NCBI GenBank assembly: GCA_030751555.1
Contig: JASMFX010000150.1
Span: 1 to 6,147, forward strand
DNA length: 6,147 nt
Reading direction: 5' to 3'
Source of the DNA: Candidatus Woesearchaeota archaeon
GTDB lineage: Archaea; Nanoarchaeota; Nanoarchaeia; Woesearchaeales; CALCXY01
Below are positions 1-4,870 of the stretch, piece by piece. The position numbers and the translations under genes were made by a program. Numbering within the stretch: the stretch's first letter is position 1; every line of letters begins with the position of its first letter. The notes below the pieces were generated by a model that ran no database searches, was not told the DNA's origin, and saw only the letters and a list, made by a program, of their open reading frames with translations.

Positions 1-289
1 TGAGATCCTCATCGATAATGGGATCAGCATCTGTAAGTGCGTTACCCAAAGAGACAGAGACAGATTTTTCTGGATTTTCTATCTTGATATTGCTTTTAGG
101 TTCTGAGAGAGGTTTAAGAGCATCAAAGCTAAATCCAGTTGGTTCTATTAAAATGTTCAAACCGTACTTAAAGGATGGCATCTTTGCGCTTTTCAATTTT
201 TTAAATGCAGATTTTCTGTAAGAAGAGAACCAGGTTGGTTCTTTTTTTTCAGAGATAAACGCATTAAATTCTTGTTGATTTACTTTCAT
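1..289 (-). CDS. sufD: SufD, Fe-S cluster assembly scaffold subunit (N-terminal part; runs off the window)
   Basis: I translated this frame by hand from the ATG at 289; 96 codons are present and no stop occurs before the window edge. The start reads MKVNQQEFNAFISEKKEPTW, followed by FSSYRKSAFKKL and, around residues 37-43, MPSFKYG. An N-terminal EPxWFxxxRxxAF block followed by a P..KYG block is typical of SufD. SufD pairs with SufB, and with the ATPase SufC, to form the cytoplasmic SufBCD scaffold on which Fe-S clusters are built. The start lies 18 nt downstream of the sufB stop, so the two genes are almost certainly cotranscribed. There is no strong Shine-Dalgarno match; the nearest is TTGGGA. 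The catalytic beta-helix core and the C-terminal cluster residues lie outside the window. Identity rests on the N-terminal motifs plus position after sufB. Confidence 0.85.
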   Translation of the reverse strand, partial: MKVNQQEFNAFISEKKEPTWFSSYRKSAFKKLKSAKMPSFKYGLNILIEPTGFSFDALKPLSEPKSNIKIENPEKSVSVSLGNALTDADPIIDEDL

Positions 290-307
290 TTTTCCCAACA
301 GAATAAA

Positions 308-1732
308 CTATCCTAACGAGCCCTCCATCTCTAATTCAATAAGGCGGTTAAGCTCGACAGCGTATTCTAAAGGCAGCTCTTTTACAATAGGCTCTACAAA
401 TCCTGAAACAATCATCTGGGTAGCGGTTTGCTCATCCAAACCACGACTCATTAAGTAGAAAATTTGATCTTGGGAGATTTTTCCCACTGTTGCCTCATGG
501 GCAAGGTCAGTTGTAGGTTCCTTGACATCCATGTAGGGGAAAGTGTTGGACTGTGATTTATTGTCCATCATAAGTGCATCGCAGTTTACGCTTGATTTTG
601 CATTTTTTGCTCCTTTTTGGACAGATAGGAGACCTCTGTAAGAGGTGATGCCCCCATCCTTGCTAATTGATTTTGAGGTGATAGTAGATGAGGTATTTTT
701 GCCAACATGGAGTGTTTTGCATCCAGTGTCTTGGTTTTGACCCTTGCCAGCAAAGGCAATGCCAATGAAATCTGACTTTGCTCGGTCTCCGATAAGGATA
801 GATGCAGGGTAGAGCATGGTCACTGCCGACCCCAAATTACCATTTACCCATTCAATAACTCCATCCTCATAGACAGCTGCTCGCTTTGTGTTGAGATTAA
901 AGGTGTTTCGACTCCAATTTTCAATTGAAGAGTATCTTGCTCGTGCTCCCTTGAGGATATGGATTTCAACGCAGCCAGCATGGATAGAGCTGGCTGTGTA
1001 TTGAGGGGCTGAGCATCCTTCTATGTAAGAAACCTCAGCGCCTTCATCAACAATGATTAGGGTGTGTTCAAACTGGCCGCCTTTTTGCGCATTCATTCTA
1101 AAATAAGCCTGAAGAGGCAGCTTAACCTTTACGCCTTTTGGGATGTAGATAAATGTTCCACCCGACCAAACAGCAGCATGGAGTGCAGTAAACTTATGGA
1201 GATTAATAGGGACACAAGTAGTCATAAAGTATTTCTTGACTAATTCAGGATATTCTTTGATTGCCTCATCACAATCAAGGAATACTACGCCTTGTTTGGT
1301 AAGCTCTTCTTTGAGTTTATGGTAGACCACTTGACTTTCATACTGAGCCCCAACCCCTCCGAGAGATTTCCTCTCTGCTTCAGGGATTCCAAGCTTTTCA
1401 TAGGTATTCCGAATTTCCTCTGGAACATCTTCCCAGTTCTCAGCATTAGCCTTTGCATCAGGAAGCATAAAGAAATGAATCTTTTTTAGATCTAATTTGC
1501 TTAGATCTGGCCCCCATGTAGGATAAGGAAGCTCGTTAAAAAACTTTAAGCCTTTAAGACGTTTTTCAAGCATCCACTTTGGCTCTTTTTTTGATGCTGA
1601 GATTTTTCTAACAAGCTTTTCTGTAAGAACACCTTCTGGAGCCTTAAAACTAAGCTTTTCCTTGTTATAATGATCATAGGTTTCCCTATTTATTTCAAAT
1701 TTCTTCATATTCCCTGACGGAGATTCTAACAT
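308..1732 (-). CDS. sufB: SufB, Fe-S cluster assembly scaffold protein
   Basis: This encodes the scaffold subunit of the cytoplasmic SufBCD complex, where Fe-S clusters are assembled with sulfur from a cysteine desulfurase. The 474-aa product has full family length. Visible family blocks are EPKWMLEKRLKGLKFF (residues 50-65), PTWGPDL (71-77), GVGAQYESQVVYH (126-138), YPELVKKYFMT (161-171), ALHAAVWSGG (183-192), PLQAYFRMNA (206-215), QFEHTLIIVDEG (220-231) and YIEGCSAP (236-243). Near the C-terminus, Cys384 in VNCDALM aligns by context with E. coli SufB Cys405. His412-Glu413 in AHEAT aligns with E. coli His433-Glu434, so the cluster-building residues look intact. The start is uncertain. The ATG at 1732 gives the longest form; the in-frame ATG at 1708 (MKKFEINRE) drops eight odd residues, follows AGGGA too closely for a normal Shine-Dalgarno, and may be the true start. 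It is the first gene of its transcript and is followed by sufD; no sufC is visible in the window. Confidence 0.97.
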   Translation of the reverse strand: MLESPSGNMKKFEINRETYDHYNKEKLSFKAPEGVLTEKLVRKISASKKEPKWMLEKRLKGLKFFNELPYPTWGPDLSKLDLKKIHFFMLPDAKANAENWEDVPEEIRNTYEKLGIPEAERKSLGGVGAQYESQVVYHKLKEELTKQGVVFLDCDEAIKEYPELVKKYFMTTCVPINLHKFTALHAAVWSGGTFIYIPKGVKVKLPLQAYFRMNAQKGGQFEHTLIIVDEGAEVSYIEGCSAPQYTASSIHAGCVEIHILKGARARYSSIENWSRNTFNLNTKRAAVYEDGVIEWVNGNLGSAVTMLYPASILIGDRAKSDFIGIAFAGKGQNQDTGCKTLHVGKNTSSTITSKSISKDGGITSYRGLLSVQKGAKNAKSSVNCDALMMDNKSQSNTFPYMDVKEPTTDLAHEATVGKISQDQIFYLMSRGLDEQTATQMIVSGFVEPIVKELPLEYAVELNRLIELEMEGSLG

Positions 1733-1735
1733 TTT

Positions 1736-1744
1736 TAACTGTTA
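1736..1744. promoter_or_regulatory. Small TAAC-T-GTTA dyad, candidate second operator of sufB
   Basis: TAACTGTTA is a perfect 4-bp inverted repeat around one base, immediately upstream of the ATG at 1732. It has the same half-site (TAAC/GTTA) as the larger dyad about 10 bp away. It would lie in the sufB 5' leader, or in the core promoter if translation starts at 1708. A function as a regulator site is inferred. Confidence 0.3.
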
Positions 1745-1754
1745 TGGGATTTTA

Positions 1755-1770
1755 CTTAACTATTGTTAAG
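1755..1770. promoter_or_regulatory. CTTAAC-TATT-GTTAAG dyad, candidate operator at the sufB transcription start
   Basis: This is a perfect inverted repeat with 6-bp arms and a 4-bp spacer. The TATA box at 1794-1801 predicts a minus-strand transcription start at about 1770-1772, so the dyad would cover roughly +1 to +16, a classic repressor position. A CAAC/GTTG-type spaced dyad is known as the target of the unrelated cyanobacterial SufR, so the arrangement is plausible. The best candidate ligand is the divergently encoded HTH protein. Binding itself is inference. Confidence 0.45.
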
Positions 1771-1793
1771 AATAATACTACAGTCGTGGTTGC

Positions 1794-1801
1794 TTTATAA
1801 A
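1794..1801 (-). promoter_or_regulatory. TATA box of the sufB-sufD promoter
   Basis: TTTATAAA matches the archaeal TATA consensus. On the minus strand, transcription would begin near 1770, leaving a leader of about 38 nt to the ATG at 1732 or about 62 nt to the ATG at 1708. A weaker TTAAAAA lies about 26 nt upstream of the 1708 ATG and could support a leaderless alternative. Confidence 0.55.
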
Positions 1802-1849
1802 TTTTATGGTTTTTGGGTTAATCTTCCCTTTTGAACCTCAAACAAAACA

Positions 1850-1857
1850 CTTAAATA
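1850..1857 (+). promoter_or_regulatory. TATA box of the HTH regulator gene (leaderless spacing)
   Basis: CTTAAATA is preceded by an A-rich AACAAAACA stretch that could act as a BRE. Its centre lies 26 nt upstream of the ATG at 1880, so the transcript probably begins at or next to the start codon. There is no Shine-Dalgarno site before this ATG, which agrees with leaderless translation. Confidence 0.6.
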
Positions 1858-1879
1858 ATACCTTCTTCTATGGTAAACT

Positions 1880-2263
1880 ATGGCTCGAATAAATATGGAG
1901 AAAGCTCTTCCTCAGGAAATTGATGTTTGGTATGTTCTCCCAGCACTGCGAAGGGAACTTGCGAAGATTTTTATCAAAGATTATGAAAAGTCGCAGAAAG
2001 AGGTTGCTCAGATATTAGGGATAACTGAAGCAGCTATTTCTCAATATATTAATGATAAGCGAGCAAATGAATTAGTGTTTACAGAGGAAGAGGTAGCAAA
2101 AATCAAAGATACTGCTAAGCAGCTCGTAAATGACAAGGAGAATGTGATGGGTTACATGACAAAGCTATTGCATCGTTTCAGAGGGACAGAGTCTGTTTGT
2201 AAGCTACATCGAAAACTCGATAGATGTGTCCCGACAAATTGTGATATCTGCATGGACCATTAA
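1880..2263 (+). CDS. HTH transcriptional regulator with C-terminal cysteine cluster, putative regulator of suf
   Basis: This 127-aa protein is likely a DNA-binding regulator. Residues 37-62 (KSQKEVAQILGITEAAISQY and onward) form a clear XRE-like helix-turn-helix, with Q39-E41-VA as the first helix and ITEAAISQYINDKRA as the recognition helix. The N-terminal stretch with DVWYVLPALRRELAK precedes it. The C-terminus has Cys107, Cys116, Cys121 and Cys124 (C-x8-C-x4-C-x2-C), with CVPTNCDIC at its core. This layout recalls archaeal predicted HTH regulators of the COG2522 type. Four cysteines could bind an Fe-S cluster or zinc; which one cannot be told from sequence. The gene is divergent from sufB with 147 bp between them and candidate operators in the gap, so I infer an Fe-S or redox sensor that controls suf. 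The ATG at 1880 is chosen by the TATA spacing; an ATG at 1870 is out of frame. Confidence 0.85.
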   Translation: MARINMEKALPQEIDVWYVLPALRRELAKIFIKDYEKSQKEVAQILGITEAAISQYINDKRANELVFTEEEVAKIKDTAKQLVNDKENVMGYMTKLLHRFRGTESVCKLHRKLDRCVPTNCDICMDH

Positions 2264-2289
2264 TTACTACTGTTCCTATACAAATAAAC

Positions 2290-2297
2290 TTTATATA
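2290..2297 (+). promoter_or_regulatory. TATA box of the four-helix membrane protein gene (leaderless spacing)
   Basis: TTTATATA is centred 25-26 nt upstream of the ATG at 2319. It begins only 27 nt after the regulator stop codon, so the downstream gene has its own promoter rather than being a simple operon partner. The spacing also decides the start codon, because longer in-frame starts lie upstream of the promoter. Confidence 0.6.
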
Positions 2298-2318
2298 GTA
2301 GTGTTGAAAATAATAACT

Positions 2319-2708
2319 ATGGCCAACGATGAGGTTCCTAAATCCTTGAGAGTATGGTTTAAGATACATTTTATTATTGATCTTATCTTTGGAGTTCCAT
2401 TGATGCTCATCCCTGAGATATTTTTGGGAGATTTAGGATGGAGTAGGATTGATCCGATTACAGCAAGATTAGTAGGGGCTGCATTGATTGGGATTGGAGG
2501 GGTTTCTCTTCTGGAGAATAATGCTTCAAAAGAAAGCTATCATAGCCTCTTAACCTTAAAACTTATCTGGAGTTTGGCTGCAATATTGGCACTTGTGCTT
2601 TCAATTCTCAAAGGAGCACCTTTCATGGTTTGGATCTTGCTGGGAGTATTTGTTCTGTTCTTTTTACTCTGGGGATATTATATGAGAGTGCTGCTGAAAG
2701 GGAAATAA
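2319..2708 (+). CDS. Small four-helix integral membrane protein of unknown function
   Basis: The product is 129 aa with four predicted membrane helices at about residues 14-35, 48-66, 78-97 and 102-122, separated by short loops. Distinctive stretches are PKSLRVWFKIHFIIDLIFG at the N-terminus, DPITARLVGAALIGIGGVSLL before and within helix 2, LKLIWSLAA in helix 3 and GAPFMVWILL in helix 4. The last residues, RVLLKGK, are basic and probably cytoplasmic. I do not recognise a named function; it resembles widespread small conserved membrane proteins. The start at 2319 is chosen because a TATA box sits at leaderless distance. The frame is open back to 2226, but those 31 codons overlap the regulator gene and the promoter. 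The gene ends 13 nt before the convergent lipoprotein gene, with no clear terminator between them. Confidence 0.8.
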   Translation: MANDEVPKSLRVWFKIHFIIDLIFGVPLMLIPEIFLGDLGWSRIDPITARLVGAALIGIGGVSLLENNASKESYHSLLTLKLIWSLAAILALVLSILKGAPFMVWILLGVFVLFFLLWGYYMRVLLKGK

Positions 2709-2721
2709 TAGTGTGAGATGT

Positions 2722-2967
2722 CTATTCTAAATCTGCCGCTGCCTTTTCAAGTGCATCAAAAGTATCCTCAGGTGTTTGGAGATCTGCAAAGGTTTCTGGT
2801 GAAGGGGCTGGTTCTGTTTCTACGGGTTCCTCGGCTGGTTGAGTATCCTGGACATCCACTACAACCAGTTCTGCAAGGACATTACTCTCGGAATCTTGAG
2901 GAGGAGCACATGCTACTAGGACTAATATAGATATTAAGACTAGGAAAGCTAAGATTATTCTTCTCAT
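2722..2967 (-). CDS. Small secreted lipoprotein of unknown function
   Basis: The product is 81 aa. MRR is followed by a hydrophobic stretch (residues 4-18) and the lipobox LVAC with Cys20, then APP. This is a lipoprotein-type signal, so the mature protein is probably anchored on the outer face of the membrane. The mature chain is very acidic and low in complexity: a PAEEPVETEPAPSPETF linker (about 44-60) and then a short predicted amphipathic helix, TFDALEKAAADLE, at the end. The ATG at 2967 is preferred over one six codons upstream because it overlaps the preceding stop as ATGA and leaves a normal signal peptide. A partial Shine-Dalgarno (GTGAT) lies just upstream. It is the second gene of an operon with the six-cysteine secreted protein, so the two may act together at the cell surface. 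No family is recognised. Confidence 0.7.
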   Translation of the reverse strand: MRRIILAFLVLISILVLVACAPPQDSESNVLAELVVVDVQDTQPAEEPVETEPAPSPETFADLQTPEDTFDALEKAAADLE

Positions 2968-3512
2968 GATATCACACTCTGCCAAGTTTTTCTAAATGAG
3001 GCAATAGAGGATTGAATATTAGCTTTAGGTTTTTCATTTAAAACATCCTTTTTTATGTTCACTATTTCATTAATAAGATCTGCAGCCTCAATCACTTCTA
3101 TATTTCCATCCTCAAATGACTCCTCCACATATTCTTCCAGTTCATAGAGAAGGAGAACAATATACCAGCGCTTTTTGGAGGGGGAATTTTTCTCAGTTAA
3201 AAGGCCCTTAAAGCATTTGTCCTTTGAGGTTCCCTTTTTGTCATAGCAAGGAAGGCTTGCTGAATAAATTGTGGCACAGTCATCCTCAGATACAGAGGCT
3301 AATCCCCTACAAGGTTCTGGTGCACCATCTGTAGAAACATCATTCTCCAATCTACATTTGATACGATTTCGTGCAATTTCAAAGCCCTCACAGTTAACAA
3401 TCTTTTCTCCCGTATCTGATTCTTTGAAAACAGCGCCAGCTGAGCTTCCTGCAGCGTAGGCTGAAAGAGAAAGTAGAAGAATAACAGTGAACCATGTAAG
3501 GATCTTTTGCAT
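2964..3512 (-). CDS. Secreted six-cysteine protein of unknown function
   Basis: The product is 182 aa. Residues 1-20 form a signal peptide (MQKILTWF, then a leucine-rich core, then AYA before the likely cleavage). The mature part has six cysteines at 41, 53, 68, 79, 89 and 100, all in its first half, consistent with up to three disulfide bonds outside the cell. From about residue 113 the protein is cysteine-free and looks helical, with many E, I and K residues (YELEEYVEESFEDG, AADLINEIVNIKKDVL), possibly a helical bundle or short coiled coil. The ATG at 3512 lies 25-26 nt from a TATA box, so the mRNA is probably leaderless. The stop overlaps the lipoprotein start by ATGA, which suggests translational coupling. 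I do not recognise the family; the gene pair looks like a cell-surface module of this lineage. Confidence 0.75.
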   Translation of the reverse strand: MQKILTWFTVILLLSLSAYAAGSSAGAVFKESDTGEKIVNCEGFEIARNRIKCRLENDVSTDGAPEPCRGLASVSEDDCATIYSASLPCYDKKGTSKDKCFKGLLTEKNSPSKKRWYIVLLLYELEEYVEESFEDGNIEVIEAADLINEIVNIKKDVLNEKPKANIQSSIASFRKTWQSVIS

Positions 3513-3533
3513 ACTATTTCTTGACCGTTCTTC

Positions 3534-3541
3534 TATTTAAA
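3534..3541 (-). promoter_or_regulatory. TATA box of the secreted protein-lipoprotein operon (leaderless spacing)
   Basis: On the minus strand this reads TTTAAATA, close to the archaeal consensus. It is centred 25-26 nt upstream of the ATG at 3512, and no Shine-Dalgarno site precedes that ATG. Confidence 0.6.
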
Positions 3542-3796
3542 TTTAATGAAAGATAGGTGGAGTTAAATTTGTTGTGAAAATCGTGGACTCCTCGCATTCT
3601 GATCCCTTTTTCACCTCTGGAAATTTCGGGCACGTCCATAACAGTCTAATTTTTCCTATCTCCCCGTACCAGGGTAAGGGGAGATAGGAAAAATTATGTC
3701 AACAAGTGTTCAGTGCGAAAACAAGGTCGCTGTGAGATTATTGCGGCCGGAATCTGCATCTATGCATGAATCAGGTCTGGCTGAAACAGCGAAGGT
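3542..3796. other. Intergenic region between divergent promoters, with inverted repeats and no supported gene
   Basis: No convincing coding frame is seen here on either strand. The stretch is visibly richer in G and C in places (GCGGCCGG at 3743-3750) than its neighbours. Besides the 19-bp inverted repeat listed separately, it holds GTGAAAA at 3574-3580 paired with TTTTCAC at 3608-3614, and a TGCAT-CT-ATGCA dyad at 3755-3766. These could belong to a structured RNA or to regulatory sites. I found no signatures of tRNA, 5S rRNA, SRP RNA or RNase P. Confidence 0.4.
3647..3696. repeat. Perfect 19-bp inverted repeat with 12-nt loop
   Basis: The left arm is TAATTTTTCCTATCTCCCC (3647-3665) and the right arm, its exact reverse complement, is at 3678-3696. 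The loop is GTACCAGGGTAA. It sits between two promoters that point away from each other, so it cannot terminate either flanking transcript. The distal ends are T-rich on the left and A-rich on the right, so neither strand has the U-run after the stem that a terminator needs. It may be a regulatory RNA hairpin, a protein-binding site or a tiny miniature mobile element. Confidence 0.85.
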
Positions 3797-3804
3797 TTTA
3801 TATA
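3797..3804 (+). promoter_or_regulatory. TATA box of the doxX-quinone reductase operon
   Basis: TTTATATA is identical to the box at 2290-2297 and is preceded by GCGAAGGT, a plausible BRE. It predicts a transcription start near 3826, about 21 nt before the ATG at 3847. The gene therefore has a short leader, unlike its leaderless neighbours. Confidence 0.6.
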
Positions 3805-3834
3805 GATGCTTTGATCTACACTAAACAACCATTT

Positions 3835-3841
3835 GGGGGTG
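3835..3841 (+). promoter_or_regulatory. Shine-Dalgarno site that sets the DoxX start
   Basis: GGGGGTG can pair with the 16S 3' end (complement of GGAGGTG, with one G-U pair) and lies 5 nt before the ATG at 3847. It is the strongest ribosome-binding site in the window. It rules out the ATG at 3766, which would also lie upstream of the TATA box. Confidence 0.65.
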
Positions 3842-3846
3842 TTTAT

Positions 3847-4263
3847 ATGTTATTTGACAAATTCATGGATAAATCAGGGGATTATCTCTATGTTCTTTTT
3901 AGAGTATTAGTAGGACTTTTATTTGCCCAACACGGAGCTCAAAAGTTATTGGGAGCTTTTGGAGGTGTTGATGGGAGCGGCGGTGCTGTTGCTTTGATTA
4001 GCCTCATGGGGCTTGCAGGCTTTATTGAGTTTATTGGTGGCTTAGCTGTTGCAGTAGGGTTTTTCACAAGGTTGGCTGCTGGAATAAGTTCTCTGGAGAT
4101 GTTAATAGCTCATATTATGGCTCATGCATCAAATGGTTTTTTTCCAATTGTGAATAAAGGAGAACTAGCATTATTATATTTCGCAGCTTTTCTGGCCATA
4201 GCAGTTCTTGGTTCAAGAAAGTGGAGTTTGGAGAGGGCATTGCTTAAAAAAGAGCATTTCTAA
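3847..4263 (+). CDS. DoxX-family integral membrane protein
   Basis: The product is 138 aa with four predicted membrane helices at about residues 12-32, 48-70, 75-93 and 105-122. The DoxX signature is clear: YVLFRVLVGLLFAQHGAQKL (15-34) with the His29-Gly30 pair and GAFGG after it, then GLAGFIEFIGGLAVAVGFFT (55-74), ML..H at 85-89, NGFFPIVNKGELALLY (96-111) and a terminal SRKWSLERAL. DoxX proteins are small membrane proteins linked in various organisms to quinone or thiosulfate oxidation and to oxidative-stress responses; most members, including this one, have no assigned reaction. The gene is followed after one nucleotide by a flavin-dependent NAD(P)H:quinone oxidoreductase, so it may be that enzyme's membrane partner in quinone or redox handling. 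A start at 3766 is rejected because it precedes the promoter. Confidence 0.88.
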   Translation: MLFDKFMDKSGDYLYVLFRVLVGLLFAQHGAQKLLGAFGGVDGSGGAVALISLMGLAGFIEFIGGLAVAVGFFTRLAAGISSLEMLIAHIMAHASNGFFPIVNKGELALLYFAAFLAIAVLGSRKWSLERALLKKEHF

Positions 4264-4264
4264 G

Positions 4265-4870
4265 ATGAAAACAGTGATTGTCTATGCTCATCCACAGACT
4301 CCAGGACATTGTCCTGAGATTTTAAAAGAGGTGGAGGCTTATCATAAGGAGCATGGCATTGAATATGAGCTTCTCGACCTCTACAAAATGAAGTATGATC
4401 CTGTTTTGCATGAGAACGAACATTATACTGCTGGTGAAGGCCATTGGGATGTTAGCAAAGAGAATAAAAGAATTCGACAGTTAATACTGGATAATAATAA
4501 ACTCATTTTTATCTATCCTGTATGGTGGAATAGCATGCCAGCAGTGCTTAAGGGATTTATTGACAAGGTCTTTACAGCCCACTTTGCTTTCAAGTTTGTT
4601 ACGATGCCTGTTATTTCTAAGATTATGGGGGGGATTCCACGACCCCTCCTAAAAGGAAAAAAGGCTGTTGTGTTTTTAACAACAGGAAGCAATTGGATAG
4701 CATGGTGGTTTTTTTTGAGAAGAAGGGCACGTAAGCTCATGTTAACAGATATATTAGGTTTCTTCGGCATCAAGGCACGAGTTTATCATCTTGGTAGTTG
4801 CAGGATTGTGGATGAAGGTAGAATTCTTAAGATAAAGAAGATGGTTGCTAAAGGATTGGCCGGGTTCTAA
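4265..4870 (+). CDS. NAD(P)H:quinone oxidoreductase, flavodoxin_2 fold
   Basis: The product is 201 aa, a usual length for this family of soluble FMN or FAD enzymes that reduce quinones by two electrons with NAD(P)H. MKTVIVYAHPQTPGH (1-14) is the first beta strand and flavin phosphate loop. IFIYPVWWNSMPAVLKGFID (81-100) is the diagnostic block, followed by KVF. GKKAVVFLTTGS (131-142) forms the next strand, with the TTG flavin-contact turn. ILGFFGIKARVYHLGS (163-178) completes the fold. The region WIAWWFFLRRR (144-154) is unusually aromatic and basic; it could form a membrane-facing or substrate-entry patch, in keeping with a membrane partner. The start at 4265 is 1 nt after the doxX stop, suggesting coupled translation; an in-frame ATG at 4208 would overlap doxX and adds residues before the first strand. 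The exact subtype (KefF, MdaB or YwrO-like) cannot be decided. Confidence 0.88.
   Translation: MKTVIVYAHPQTPGHCPEILKEVEAYHKEHGIEYELLDLYKMKYDPVLHENEHYTAGEGHWDVSKENKRIRQLILDNNKLIFIYPVWWNSMPAVLKGFIDKVFTAHFAFKFVTMPVISKIMGGIPRPLLKGKKAVVFLTTGSNWIAWWFFLRRRARKLMLTDILGFFGIKARVYHLGSCRIVDEGRILKIKKMVAKGLAGF

Noticed and set aside
18..221. Plus-strand open frame of 67 codons
   Set aside because: It is antisense to the clear sufD N-terminus.
1292..1489. Plus-strand open frame of 65 codons
   Set aside because: It is antisense to well-conserved sufB coding sequence.
2226..2318. N-terminal extension of the four-helix membrane protein from an ATG at 2226
   Set aside because: It overlaps the end of the regulator gene and the TATA box at 2290; the ATG at 2319 has exact leaderless spacing and starts a sensible membrane protein.
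2968..2985. Lipoprotein start six codons upstream (MAECDI)
   Set aside because: It would put an acidic stretch and a cysteine ahead of the signal peptide; the ATG at 2967 gives a normal MRR start and ATGA coupling.
3647..3696. Rho-independent-like terminator at the 19-bp inverted repeat
   Set aside because: Both flanking genes are transcribed away from it, and neither strand has a U-run after the stem.
3560..3790. tRNA, 5S, SRP or RNase P RNA in the gap
   Set aside because: No T-loop GGTTCGAATC-like motif, no cloverleaf stem set and none of the conserved core motifs were found on either strand.
3766..3846. Longer DoxX start at 3766
   Set aside because: The codons lie upstream of the promoter's TATA box, and the ATG at 3847 has a strong Shine-Dalgarno and the family's normal N-terminus.
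4208..4264. Longer quinone reductase start at 4208
   Set aside because: It overlaps doxX by 56 nt and adds residues before the first flavodoxin strand; the ATG at 4265 directly follows the doxX stop.
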